The position numbers and the translations under genes are program-made. Shown here one piece after another: positions 12,136-23,500 of a DNA stretch of 64,000 nt; within the stretch, counting starts at the first letter, position 1, and each line of letters begins with the position of its first letter. Source of the DNA: Mercurialis annua (lineage: Eukaryota > Streptophyta > Magnoliopsida > Malpighiales > Euphorbiaceae); the NCBI RefSeq assembly GCF_937616625.2, contig NC_065571.1, forward strand, positions 51,631,651-51,695,650, in the 5' to 3' direction. The notes under the pieces were generated by a model. The model saw only the letters and a list, made by a program, of their open reading frames with translations. It made no database searches and was not told the origin of the DNA.

Positions 12136-12700
12136 TTACACAAAGTCATCATATATTCACTCTAGGAATCTCCAACAATGTTTTACTTTCTATAAGAAAT
12201 AAATCAAAAGGATTATGATTAATTTATATTTTTTACATTGCACACACTTTTTTTTTTCTCTATTCACATCTACGTTGCGTGTTAGTTCTTTTTAGTTCTA
12301 GGTATTGTAAAAGATGAATGAGGTAGTGTATTTATTATAAACAATCAATCCATATGGTATTAACTCTAATTAGATTATACTTTCCAATAAACCAATAATA
12401 ATAAAATTATATTTTTCACAAATACTTAACTAATACAATTACTATAATTATAGGAATATTCTAATAAAATCATCTCCAAATTAAAAGCTTTTGATTTCTG
12501 GAATAAATTGAGCCAGCTTTTTAAGCAAAGAACCCTATCCAATCTCTTCTCAGTTTGCCTATCAATGTCATGACCTCTAGCCACGTGAATTTATAATCTT
12601 TCATCCCAACCCACAATTCAAAACTGCATCTCCAAACCCTTCAACTAACCAGTTAGTTTGAATAATACCTTCTCTCTTTTCATTCATCCAGATAATATTA
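12136..12700. other. AT-rich intergenic DNA
   Basis: Nothing recognisable apart from T and A runs. It ends at the Helitron 3' terminus. Confidence 0.5.
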
Positions 12701-13447
12701 CTAGTTTCGCATTACGTGCTATGCACGTGGCCGGTAGCGTGACTCGTCAATTTATATGTTAATTAAATTCATCATAATTATATTAAATTATTTTATTTAA
12801 ATTTTAATATTAAATTGATCCAAGTTTTGTTATAAATAAATACTAATACTTTAATTTATTAATTTTAAAAATTAATTGATGTAAATTAAATTTATTTATA
12901 ATTTATAATAACTATGCCAATGTGTTTTATGTACTATACTTAATATTATTAGTTAAGAGTTTTGTTGCATTAGAAAATATTTTTTATGGATCGGATTAAA
13001 ATTAATAAATTTAATTTTATTATTTATTGGCTAAAGTTCAAACTAATCTATATTTATCTATAACTATCCACTTATATGTGGGAAGGGTAGTTTATTTTAT
13101 TTATTAATATATATTAGGAATTCTAATTTGAATTTACTAATGTAATTATGTTAGGAGTCCTAATTTCAATTATTAAAGTCGCTTCATGAAGGTGTATGAA
13201 TTTGTTTTGATGCTCAAAAAGAAATTTGGTATGGAGCAGAAGGAACAAACATGTTCAATTTCCTGTTTATGTCAAAAGTGTGTTATGTAGTATTCAATAT
13301 AATTGGCAAAATAAATTGCACTTATATGTGCTAGTGCTTAATATTTGTTATAACTCAAAGGAAGAAGATGCATTTACTAATATATAATTTAGGCGAGTAT
13401 TTTACATTCCGTTTTTTTTTCTTCTAATGTCATAAGTTTTGAATAGA

Positions 13448-13797
13448 GCGTCTCCATTATAGTGCCAAATTATCTCACAATGCTATAATTTAACATTTAA
13501 TATAAAAAAATACATTTCCATTGCACTTGTATTTCATGTGCTAAATTTAGCATATGATAAATTTTGTGCCAAATTTGTTATAAGCATATGCCAAATTGTA
13601 TTATATCTAAATTATTTACAGATTTACCATTAATAATGATAATCACTTATAAAATTATAAATTTAGCATTTAGTTTAGCATTTAGTTTAGCATTTTGCAA
13701 TGGAGTGAATTTTAATAATATGTGCTATATGTAGCATTTTATCTTATTTTGTGCTAAAAATAGCATAAAAAATACAACATGCAATGGAGATGCTTTT
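13448..13797. mobile_element. Nested MITE with AGCATCTCCATTG termini
   Basis: The left end agcgtctccattatag and the right end caatggagatgct are inverted repeats around an AT-rich core with several 'tttagcat' motifs. The termini are of the class seen on many plant MITEs. No clear target duplication was seen, so the boundaries may be off by a few bases. Confidence 0.55.
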
Positions 13798-14129
13798 AGA
13801 GGTTTAGTTTATAAATTAAAAACGTTTTTATAAAGTTTTGGTTGGATTAAAATATAGTTTTTGAGAAGATAGAGATAGTAAAGTTAAGAGTTTTAGTTGG
13901 ATTAGTATAAATAAAAAATGTTAAATGAAGAATTATGTTATCAAATTATTACTGCTTATGAATAATTTCTATCAATTTACATAATTATCCAGTCGTGTGT
14001 TCCACGAGCCTCTCTTAGACCATAAGTAAGACCTGAATGCACCCCTGCAGCCAGTCCTGCAACATTAACACATTCAATTTATGCCAATAATTCTACTTTA
14101 TTAATGATGTAAATTCGATTTCAATTCAC

Positions 14130-14440
14130 ATATATTAACTCTATTTTGGTTGGAGTAGAATATAGTTTTGAGAAGCTAGAGATAGTAAAGTTAAGAGTTT
14201 TGGTTGGATTAATATATATAAAAAACGTTTTTATAGGAAAGTTTTGGTCGGATTAGTATAAATAAAAAACGTTTTTATTGGAAAGTTAGGAGTAATGGTT
14301 GGATTAGTATAAATAAAATAGGGAAGTTAAGAGTTTTGGTTGGATTGTTAAGAGTTTTGGTTGGATTAGTATAAATAAAAAAACGTTTTTATAGGAAAGT
14401 TAAAAGTTTTGGTTGAATTAGAATATATTATTAAGGGTGT
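14130..14440. repeat. Tandem repeats inside the Helitron
   Basis: Imperfect copies of a unit containing 'gttttggttggattagtata' followed by 'aataaaaaacgttttta', spaced 50-95 bp. A further copy lies left of the gap at about 13815-13920. Internal minisatellites are common in non-autonomous Helitrons. Confidence 0.7.
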
Positions 14441-14492
14441 TAGTGTAAAAGTGCCTGTCCCCCCCCATCCGTACTTTTATATATAGTATAGA

Positions 14493-15592
14493 TATAGATT
14501 AAATCACCAAGAATACAGCTCATTAGCATTCCACATCACTTTGTCATATACTAATTAATTATGAATTAAAGATTCATTTTGCACAAAAAAATATTGAGAT
14601 TTTGAATTTTAAGTAGTAATAATAATAAAACCAACTTTCGCTAACCCCGCTAACCATATCTCAAATAAAAAAGAATGTGGCAATATACAAAAAAATAATT
14701 TGGTAAAAGAAATATACACACACATTTAATAAGTTGCCATATTTTTAAGTGAAATTATTAAAAGAACTTTCAAATTATTTACATGAAATCTCAGCGTAAA
14801 TAGATATAACTCGAATTCCAACTTTAAAATTAGTTTTAGTTTTTGACAATTAATAATGCCCATTCTTTCTGTGAAAATAAATTACGAAATAATTCAACAA
14901 ATGAATTATTGTATGAATAATTAAATTGGTCATCCAATTTAAATTACTCTAGAAACTTCAATTATTTTACAAAAGGAGCGTTTCTGATTTTTTACTGTGA
15001 CATGTAAATTAAAAGCTGTTGCTGAATTATATATCTTATTTACATTTAGTTTTTGACAATTACTCCATTAAAAAACCAATAACTATAACTAAAACTGTAT
15101 ATAACTTATGAAAATGAAAAAAGAAAACAAAATTTAAAGGTAAATACAGTGGCATCATTAAACTGAATATTAAAATATTATTCAAAAATTTAAGTTACAT
15201 AAAATTGACAGTTGCCAATTAGACATTCAATATTGGCCCGCCCATGCCTGTAGCAATTAATAGTTCTGGAGATCCCTAACGTATTGATTTAAAAGAGAAA
15301 TTCATATATATGGCACACTGTTTTATTTATTTCTGAAAGTGACAGTACAATTTATCCCCAAACAAGTACAGTACATGCAGAAGCCACAATACCCAAATCC
15401 TGAAATAGTTTTTTTTTTATTAATTTCTGAAATATTTCTTATACTATGATTATCATCGTTTTATTTGTTATATTTTAATAATCAAATTTTCATTTTTTAA
15501 AAACGATGATAACTTAAATTTAAGAAAATTATAGTTTAGTAATCGCAAATTTACTTAACCCTATTTATTATCTCGAGCTGATCGAACCAGTT
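14493..15592. other. AT-rich intergenic DNA downstream of CNMT copy B
   Basis: No coding sequence or bounded element was recognised. The last few hundred bases are the 3' flank of CNMT copy B. Confidence 0.5.
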
Positions 15593-18500
15593 TCACTTTT
15601 TTTTAAAGAGGAAAAGTGCAACCATCCACTCTTCTCCATTGTTGTATCCAAAAAGTTCTGCCACAGAAATGAAGAATGTTCTCCAGTATACAGTCCACTT
15701 CACAGCTTCATCCTTACCGTAAGTTTCCGCCATTATCGGCCTGATCGATTTCATGTTCTTGTCCATTCTTTTCAGCCATTCCTCGCTTGTCTGTGCATAA
15801 TGTTTCCCATTCACTAGCCAATGGTTCACAACAGAAACATCTTCCTGCAAATAGGTTTATAGCAACCGCAACACAAAAACTTGAGTTAAAAGACACAATG
15901 GTACCAAAAATTTACACTAATATTTTAGTTTAGTATCAAAACTTTAAATTGTATCAAAATATTATTAGAAGGAATAAATTATGCCTTAAAAGTCGATACT
16001 CTAATAATTAATATACATAGTTGATTAAAAATTTATTAACTAATATTAAAACTGATTTTATAAAAATTTATTAATTATCAGAATTACTAATTTATTAAAT
16101 ATTAATTATCAGAAATGCTACTATGGTAGATTACCTGGAAATAAAGCAACATATTTGCGGAGGGCATTGTCCCGCCGGTGAAAAAATACCTCGTAATCCA
16201 ATCATCTTCATTTGTGTCCTGAATTATAACAAAAGTTAAATATTAGTAATGTTCTTTTTGTAACAATTGTCCTATGAATATTCACTTCCATTGGTATTTT
16301 AATTTTGTCACATATGCCAAATTGGTAATTAAATTTTAGCACATACGTCAAATTGGTAATTAAATCTTAATTTGTATCTTATTTGATTTTTATTTTATGC
16401 GAAAATACTTTAATATCTTTTGATAGTTTTTTTTTTTTGATGAATATCTTTTGATAGTTAAAGATGCAAATCGGCTGTAAAATATTCTTAAAATATACTA
16501 ACATCTGAAAAATCACTTCAAGAATACAACAATATGATTCTATATTTTAAGGATATGCTTCGATCGGTTAATATATCAATTTAATATGGTCGGAAAATGT
16601 TACAATAGTTTCATTTAAAATAAAATTGAAAGAAATAATTAAAAATATAAATATAAATTTATTTATTAATTTAAAATACATCGTGAAGTTTGGATATCTC
16701 ATTAATTTATTGAAGTATGGTAACGCCTTGACAAGCCATACCTCAAAATGGTAAGCAAATGTCTTATGGCAGAAATAATGAACAAAAAGAAGACCGTCTT
16801 CTTTCATCCACTTGGAAATCTTGTGAAGCAGATCCTTGTAATTCTTCATATGCTGTTAGGATACAAAACTTACATTATTAGATTAATATATAAGTAAATT
16901 AACTTTAGCGTTTTTTTTTTTTTACGAATGAAATGGCAAAACTCCACTACTCAAAAAGTTACGCTAACAACTTACCTCAAACATTTCAATGGAGAAAATA
17001 CGGTCATACGACCCGTCCATTTCGTGTGTACTAATATCAGCAACAACAATTTCCAAATTTTGCAGCTTAAGGTCCCTGCAAATTAAAAAAAGGGTATTCA
17101 ATGATCCCCGTCATCTTTTTAAAATGTGCACAAAATTGTCAAGGGGGTTATTATAAGCAGGATCGAATCGTATTCGTACCGACAGCGGTCCTCAATGAAA
17201 GCTTTCTGAATCTTGGAGTTGCAGATACCAGTGATTTTGCATTTGCTATATTTTTGAGCAATGAACAAAGAGAGTGAACCCCAGCCACATCCCACATCAA
17301 GAACAGTGTGACCATCTTTTAGCTGCGACCTCTCGCAATATATCTCCAGCATTGCTTTCTCAGCATCCTCTAAGGTGCTTGATTCATCAGAAAAATAGCA
17401 GGAACTGCAATTTATGTTCAACCACATCATCAACAAACCTAATTAATCCCTGACTCGTTTTACGGAGTTTGATATAAAAATAACTCTCGATATACTGAAT
17501 TTTACTCTATCTGTCCCAAAATAATTATCCAAATACTTGTCAATTTCTAGTAAATCACAATTTTTAAAAGTAATCATCCTATATTATTCTTATTTTAAAT
17601 CCATTATTTATTGTCACTGTTTCAACAAAGTAAGTTAGTGATAATATTTAATAAGAGTATAATAAAAGTAATTAAAAATTTAGAATATTAAGTGTTTTTA
17701 AAATGTGTAAGAATGGCAAAGTGAACAATTATTTTGAAAACATGAAATATTTTATTTATCAAATTCTTCATCTTATTTTTATTTTCTTTTTAGATAGAAT
17801 TGTCATGACAAGTATTTCTCCTTATAAAATTGATAGACTAGATTCTCAATATTATGTTTTACGTATAGTTCTGTCAATTTAGTCATGGTTGTGGATATGA
17901 AAATTCAGTTTACCTTTTATATAAATTTAAACAGTTTTTACACACTCGTCCAAAACAAATAAAATTGTAAATTATTTATCAAAAAAACAAATAAATAATA
18001 AAACTGTAAATTTATTAATAATAAGTAATAAATGTATTTTAATATATAAGCATATTAATTAATTAAAATTAACTTATTTGTATAAAATAAAAAAAGTACA
18101 ACTATACTTATATTTAAAATTAAAACTATATAAAAAAAATAGGTAGCCCAAGCCAAATTACACTATTAATATATGAATACTAGGAAAATGCATAGAGGAG
18201 AAAGAAAATACCTGTACTTAAAATGTTGGCCTAAAACCAACTTAAAGAAGGAAGTAGGCAATTCATAATGTTGAGCATTAGCCTCATCAGTCTTTATAGC
18301 AATTGGCATCTCTTTCAAAGCTGCAATTTCAATAAACACCCAATAAAATCAAACTAAATCACATTCTGAAATACGAATGAACTATAGTTCAAATAGTATA
18401 AGCGATAACAGACTACTAAGTCATAGGTTCAAATACTCACACACAAGCGCTTTTCTCTTCAGTTATAAAAAAAATACATTCTGAAATAAAAAAAAATGAA

Positions 18501-19089
18501 CAAAGGATCAACGCGCCTTCTGAACTTATGACACGGGATCACCTAATCCAATTTATATTTTTTTGAGCAACTAATCCCGAAATTCTTCATTTTTGGGTCA
18601 AATAACCCCATAATTTATATTTTTATTTTAAAAAATAAATTTAGGATAGTTATATCGCAACAATTAGGGAAGTATTTAATTATTTTTTTACATCACTCAT
18701 CTCCGATTTGTATTTTACGCGTTTTAAAAATATAATTATGGGGTTATTTGACCTGAAAATGAAGAATTTTGGGCTTAATTGTTCAAAAAGGTATAAGTTG
18801 GGTCAGATGACCCTGTGTCACAAGTCCGGGGGCGCGTTGACCGTTTGGTCAAAAAAAAAATTGTACCCAAACCAAAATTACAGAGAGAAAAAGAATTATT
18901 ACAATGCACAAACTGCATAAGATCGGAGAGTTGTTCATGGGCTGAAGGCTTATAGCCGGAACGGAGGCGGCTGGCCAGGAGCAAGCGAGTGAGCTTCCGG
19001 ATAACGGCATCCGGCAGCACATTCCGTTCAAGTGAAGCTAACATTAAACGAACTGTAGCATCGTAAGGTACCTGCAATATTGCCGCCAT
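15593..19089 (-). CDS. CNMT: Coclaurine N-methyltransferase-like SAM methyltransferase, copy B
   Basis: Paralogue of the gene at 6174-7849, with the same fold and inferred activity. Seven exons: 18903-19089, 18212-18320, 17180-17404, 16976-17075, 16742-16852, 16135-16218 and 15593-15844. Exon sizes equal those of copy A (187, 109, 225, 100, 111 and 84), except that copy A's last two exons (59+193) are fused here into one of 252 with no intron, giving 355 residues. SAM motif [10 protein letters not shown] starts at residue 133. The active-site segment reads SIEMFEHMKNY, the form known from characterised CNMTs. The C-terminus is [18 protein letters not shown]. Introns are much longer than in copy A because transposon pieces entered introns 1 and 2. 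No disabling change is visible, so this is the better candidate for an active enzyme. Confidence 0.92.
17505..17830. mobile_element. Degenerate Stowaway-like MITE in intron 2 of CNMT copy B
   Basis: The left end 'actctatctgtcccaaaata' and the internal 'caaagtgaacaattatttt' match, in worn form, the two ends of the Stowaway at 32042-32324. The right boundary is unclear. Confidence 0.45.
18376..18476 (+). repeat. SINE-like fragment (family 2) in intron 1 of CNMT copy B
   Basis: Starts 'aatgaactatagttcaaata', has 'taagtcataggttcaaatac' (B-box-like) and ends 'ttcagttataaaaaaaatac'. It is homologous to the pieces at 8030-8150 and 8818-8925. Confidence 0.5.
18505..18842. mobile_element. Foldback (MULE-type) MITE in intron 1 of CNMT copy B
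   Basis: Long imperfect inverted repeats. The left arm has ggatcaacgcgcc and 'gggtcaaataaccccataat', and the right arm has 'ggggttatttgacctgaaaa' and ggcgcgttgacc. No clear target duplication was found. It lies wholly within an intron, so it should be spliced out. Confidence 0.65.
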
Positions 19090-19820
19090 GAAATCAGACA
19101 GTTAAACAACTAACTATTTAGTGGAAGTAGTCACACTCTTATCTTTTTTATCTGTTGGTATATCTATGAAAACTGAGTATTTATAGTACTAGTTTGTTTG
19201 GTATTAATATGTAAGGTCACTAAACTTTGGTATTATTTCATTTTGGTCTGAAATTTTTAATTTAATTCAGTTTAGGCACTGAACTTCAAATACAAGCAAT
19301 AAAGAGTTCTTTTTAGTAATTTTTGGCCAAATTAGCCTCTGTCAACCGGATCTTAACATTGTCATGACTCATGGGGGAACAATTTGTTTTGCACTAAAAG
19401 GAAATAAACTTAAAGTTTAATAAGTTATGGAATTTTAATAATAGTTACTGGCAAATTTAAATAATTGAAATTTTTTTAAAGAAAAATAATACTCTTTTTG
19501 CTCTATTTAAAATTTTTATTTTTAATTTGAAATGTCTTAATTGTTTTAGAAGTCTCTTTTTATTTTTAAAATAATTTTATATTTAATTTTTTCCCTTTTA
19601 TCCTTTTTTTATTCATGTTGATATAAATGTTAAAAAAATCTACTGCTATTAATAAAAATAATATAAAAAATATTTTTTTTATATTTTATATAAAATTAAA
19701 TAGAATTTTTAAAATTATAATATAGAATTAAATGGTACTTTTACAATGGAAAGAAGCAATATAAAAGTTTAACGATTTTGTAAATTTAATACTCATACGT
19801 ACGTATATGGCTTAATACAT
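19090..19820. other. Upstream flank of CNMT copy B, AT-rich
   Basis: The first 70 bases upstream of the ATG resemble the same position in copy A and the relic at 28.6 kb. The piece near 19210-19330 ('aaggtcactaaactttggta') looks like one end of a worn Mutator-type MITE. No gene was found. Confidence 0.45.
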
Positions 19821-20148
19821 ATATAGTTTGACTCCTAAACTTGTACCATTTTATCCATATAACTTTTAAAGTTAACGTCTCACTTATTTAACATCTAAAT
19901 TTATTAAATAATTTTATTTAACTCCCTGAACTTGATAAGTAAATAAACAATTAACCCCCCCGTACACACTGTCTTATAGAGTGTTTCAAGTGCCAGGTAG
20001 AAATAGAGATTTTAAACGTTTATTTATTTATCAATTTCAAAAATCAAATAGGATTACTTAACAAGTTCAAAAGTTCAATAACTGAGATATTAAGTTTAGG
20101 GGTTAGATAGATAACATGATCTAAATTTAAGTGTCAAACTGTATATTT
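19821..20148. mobile_element. Foldback MITE, Mutator-type appearance
   Basis: The left arm 'atatagtttgactcctaaac' and the right arm (reverse complement) 'atacagtttgacacttaaat' are imperfect inverted repeats of about 90 bp around an AT-rich centre. Target duplications were not resolved. Confidence 0.5.
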
Positions 20149-20171
20149 TTGGTAAGACCATGAGGTGTTAT

Positions 20172-20519
20172 TGTACAAATATAAGCCCAAGTTTTGAGAA
20201 GCCCAAGTTTTGAGCCCATCTAGTCTGAGTCCATCATAAGCCTTCCATGCTCCTCCCATCAGCTGATCTTCTCTCTCTGCACAGTTGGCATCTTTTCTGT
20301 TATTGCTGCGTTCAATTCTGTGATGGAAATAGCTGACACCACAAGATTCCTTTTCTTGTTTTCTGTACATTCCTTTTGTAACCTTTTAGGTAGCTGAGCT
20401 GGGCGTTTTCTTATTGGTTAGTTGTATATATATAGCCCCATCCTTTTTTGTAATCAGCAGTGAATAATAATTAAAAATACAGAGCTTTCACTCTCCTTTT
20501 ACCTTTATTATTTTGTTCA
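20172..20519 (+). repeat. 5' LTR
   Basis: 348 bp, starting TGTAC and ending GTTCA (TG...CA). Contains a direct repeat 'aagcccaagttttgag' near its start and a TATA-like 'gtatatatatag' at 20424-20435, the likely promoter. It differs from the 3' LTR only in cagcag versus caacag. Confidence 0.97.
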
Positions 20520-20531
20520 TGGTATCAGAGC
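20520..20531 (+). other. Primer binding site
   Basis: TGGTATCAGAGC directly abuts the 5' LTR. It is complementary to the 3' end of plant initiator tRNA-Met, the usual copia primer. Confidence 0.92.
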
Positions 20532-20553
20532 ATCTCTGATCCAATACTTACTA

Positions 20554-23500
20554 ATGGCTGAAACTTACAATCCCAATGGCGATCCTTACCATCTTCAAGG
20601 ATCTGACCATCCGGGAATGGTGCTTGTTACTGCACCATTAACTGGAAACAACTATCTTACTTGGAGCAGATCTATGAAGATTGCTCTTGGAGCTAAGTTC
20701 AAACTTGGTTTTGTTGATGGCAGATTGCCCATACCTGAAGAAGATGATGAAAAATACGAGTTCTGGACAAGAGCTAATTACATGGTGACTTCATGGATTC
20801 TGAATTCCATGTCTAAAGAAATAGTGGATGGTTTTTTGTACACCACCACTGCTAAAGAACTCTGGGAAGAGATCTCTGAGAGATATGGTGAAAGTAATGG
20901 GCCCTTGCTCTACCAGATTCAAAGGGAAATTGCATCTGTTAACCAAGGTAATGATTGTGTTGCAAAATACTATACCAGACTTAAACGTCTGTGGGATGAA
21001 TTTGCTTGTCTTATGTCACTTCCACCATGCACTTGTGGTGCTGCTAAAGCCATTACAGATCTATATTCTATGAACAGATTGATGCAATTTCTTATGGGTT
21101 TGAATGATTGCTTTGACCATACAAGGAATCAAATTCTTGTTATGGATCCCTTGCCTACTGTGAACAAAGCTTATTCTATGCTTCTTAGTGTTGAGAAACA
21201 AAGAGAGGTTAATGTCAGTTATAATGAGAAAGTAGAGGTTACAGGGTTGTTTGCTAAGGGCCAGAACTATTATAAAAGGGATAATCAATCAAAGACTGGA
21301 GCAAAAAGGAAAGACAAAGAGAACAAATTCTGTGACCACTGCAGAACCAAAGGTCATGAAAGGGATACTTGTTTCAAGTTACATGGAGTGCCAGATTGGT
21401 ATAAGGAGCTGAGGGAGCAACAAAAGAAGGAGGGCACCAAAGTCATGGCAAATATAGCAGAATCTCCTCTTGATTATGAAACAGTTAGTGAGACTAAAGG
21501 TGAAAAACATACTGAATTGGCAAATTTGGTTCAGCAAGAATTGATGAAGATCATGAAAGATGGTAACTATGCTAATTTTGCTAGCAGTTTTTCAGGTAAC
21601 CCTTCTACTTATGTTTTTGCCTTGAATGTTGCTACTACTGATATGCTTGGTGTGAATTCTTGGATTCTTGACACTGGTGCCACTAACCATATGTCTGGAA
21701 TTAAAACCATTTTTAATGATCTTAAGCCTCCTGGAAAACCTATACCAGTTTATCTTCCTGATGGTTCTGTTAAAACTGTGGATAGTGTGGGAAACATTAA
21801 ACTCTCTGATAGGATTAATCTGAACCAGGCTCTCTATATCCCTAGCTTCAAATTTAACCTACTCTCTGTAAATAAGCTTACTAAATCTGCCAAAATAAAA
21901 TGCATTTTCACCCCTGATGCTTGTATTTTACAGGACCTGCAGACTAAAGAAGTTATGGCAGTAGGACAAACTTTAGGAAGTCTCTACATCTTGGATATTG
22001 CTAGTTTCCAGTCTGTTCAACAAAAATTACAGATTTCTCAATTAAGTTTTAATGTTTTGAATTGTAATGATCAAGTTTCTTGTAATGATCAAATTTCTAT
22101 TAATGAAAACAATATTTCCTCAGAAACTCATCTCTGGCATAATAGACTTGGACATTGTCCTACTGATGTTTTAAAACACATTAAAATTCTGAGCAGAAAT
22201 AAATTTAAAGACATTCATGAATGTGCTGTTTGTCACAAAGCTAAACAACAAAGAATCCCTTTTCCTGTCAGCCACACAAAATCCACAAAAATCTTTGAAT
22301 TAATTCATCTAGATGTTTGGGGACCTTATCATCAACAATCCATTGAAGGAACCAAGTATTTTTTAACCATTGTTGATGATCACTCAAAAGCAACATGGAC
22401 TTATCTTATGATCCATAAAAGCCAAGCTACTTCAATACTCATCAACTTCTCTAATATGGTCCAAACTCAATTCAATACTGACATCAAAATTGTCAGAAGT
22501 GACAATGGCACTGAATTCACAAATAATGAACTCCAAACTTATCTATCCAACAAAGGAATAATACATCAAAAATCATGTCCCTACACTCCCCAACAAAATG
22601 GAGTTGTAGAAAGAAAGCATAAACATTTGCTGCAAGTTGCTAGAGCTTTAATGTTCCAATCTGGACTACCAAAAAAATTCTGGGGTTCATCTATTTTAAT
22701 GGCAACTTACATCATAAACAGAACTCCTTCTGCCATTATCTCCTGGAAATCTCCCATAGAAATACTTTTCTCCAAAATCCCTGATTACACCAATCTCAAA
22801 ACTTTTGGTTCCCTCTGCTATGTGACAAACACCATTCCTCACAAAGATAAATTTAGCACAAGAGCTTTTACATGTGTTTTTATAGGTTATAACCCTGCTC
22901 AGAAAGCTTACAAACTTTATGATTTTGAAAATCACAAAATTCTCATTTCCAGAGATGTCAAATTTTATGAATCCATTTTTCCTTATAAGACTGAATCTAA
23001 CACTATCAAAGATGTAGATACTCAGGTCCTGCCCTTACCTTTTGATGACATTTCTGATACCTTTGTTCCTGAACCTATTCATACTGCTACTGATCAAACT
23101 CAGCCTACACAACCTGATCTTCCTACTACTTCTATCATGCCCACCAAACATAGTACTAGAACCAAATCCAAACCTGCCTGGATGTCAGACTATGTGACCA
23201 ACTTAGCCCTTATTCCTACCACCAAATCTTGTGCATCATACACACCACCTACTTTTCCTTACATACCTAGCCCTGTGCTCAGTCCTACATATCTGTCTTT
23301 TCTTGCAAATGTTTCTCATATTCCTGAACCTCACACCTATCACCAAGCTATATCTGATCCTCACTGGATAACTGCTATGAATGAAGAAATTACTGCCCTT
23401 GAAACAAACAACACTTGGGAGCTCACCAAGCTACCTGCTGATAAGAAAGCCATAGGCTCTAAATGGATTTTTAAGACTAAGCACAAGGCAGATGGATCCA

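Larger units (their letters stand above)
12701..14492 (-). mobile_element. Non-autonomous Helitron, about 1.8 kb
   Basis: Read on the minus strand, the element starts with TCTATACTATATATAAAAG just after an A (forward 14492/14493) and ends with CTAG followed by T (forward 12701-12704). The end is preceded by a hairpin-forming GCACGTGCATAGCACGT-type segment. These are the A|TC...CTRR|T hallmarks of Helitrons. A second element with the same two ends lies at 32327-32880. No Rep/helicase frame is present. The interior holds a nested MITE (13448-13797) and tandem repeats (14130-14440). Confidence 0.8.
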
